From CAZJBS01 sp964544475 (lineage in GTDB: Bacteria > CLD3 > SB21), in NCBI GenBank assembly GCA_964544475.1, contig CAZJBS010000053.1, positions 1 through 12,813 of the forward strand: 12,813 bases of DNA, in the 5' to 3' direction. The notes under the pieces were generated by a model that saw only the letters and a list, made by a program, of their open reading frames with translations, ran no database searches and was not told the origin of the DNA. The first letter of the stretch is position 1. The number at the start of each line of letters is the position of its first letter. This document shows positions 12,700 through 12,813 of this stretch, one piece after another. The position numbers were made by a program, and so were the translations under genes.

Positions 12700-12813
12700 A
12701 GTTGACCGGGTTTCGGCGCGGAAGACCCCGGCCTCGACGGGAGACAACGGCCTCGCGAACGACTGAACGCGCGTGGTCTTCGTACTATGTTAAGCTACAA
12801 CTTTGGAGTGCGA
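12700..12813. repeat. Start of repeat unit 3, cut by the window edge
   Basis: GGGTTTCGGCGCG at 12708-12720 is followed by GAAGACC (12721-12727), which can pair with GGTCTTC (12775-12781). CGGCCTCG occurs twice between them. The sequence then differs from units 1 and 2, and any palindromic core would lie beyond the window. No gene is seen. Confidence 0.6.

Noticed and set aside
11876..12720. CRISPR array
   Set aside because: The 13-mer repeats are too short and too far apart (489 and 343 bases), and spacers are themselves structured repeats.

Overview
The window looks like a chromosomal segment of an uncultured, environmental Gram-negative-type bacterium, possibly from the PVC/FCB or a related candidate phylum. 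The basis is weak: a DUF2723 GT-C enzyme, a DUF2442/DUF4160 pair, secreted proteins with ordinary signal peptides, and dense long-palindrome repeats. No rRNA, tRNA or housekeeping marker is present to fix the taxonomy. Every supported gene lies on the minus strand, so transcription runs from high to low coordinates.

Region 1 (11-7510) is one tightly packed, moderately GC-rich operon of seven genes. In transcription order these are an ArnT/PMT-like GT-C glycosyltransferase, two class I SAM methyltransferases, an HpcH/HpaI-type aldolase, a D-2-hydroxyacid dehydrogenase, a DPM1/ArnC-like GT2 glycosyltransferase and a DUF2723 GT-C membrane protein. Most junctions are 4-nt ATGA overlaps or directly abutting TGA-ATG, so translational coupling is likely. 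The composition suggests a surface-glycan or lipid-linked sugar pathway. The GT2 enzyme could make polyprenyl-phosphate-sugar donors for the two GT-C enzymes, and the aldolase, dehydrogenase and methyltransferases could make or decorate an unusual acidic substituent. The substrate cannot be read from the sequence.

Region 2 (about 7550-11760) is an accessory region with a visibly more A+T-rich, mixed composition. It holds single genes and small gene groups, all in one orientation. They are a DUF2442/DUF4160 pair whose DUF4160 tail is decayed, a secreted NTF2-like protein with a methyltransferase upstream, a four-helix membrane protein, a secreted beta-rich protein, and a small protein with a trypsin-like protease broken by a frameshift. 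A 62-nt repeat with a constant hairpin and a variable middle, plus GTTATGCGA boundary motifs, gives the stretch a cassette-like (integron-reminiscent) look. No integrase is seen and attC sites cannot be confirmed.

Region 3 (about 11760-12813) has no credible gene. It is an array of a complex repeat unit that starts with GGGTTTCGGCGCG three times. Two units contain a roughly 156-nt three-stem palindromic core whose stems differ by paired compensatory substitutions while the 45-nt apical loop stays similar (35/45). Pyrimidine-purine hairpins follow the cores. This covarying element is the best candidate here for an undescribed structured RNA or DNA element.
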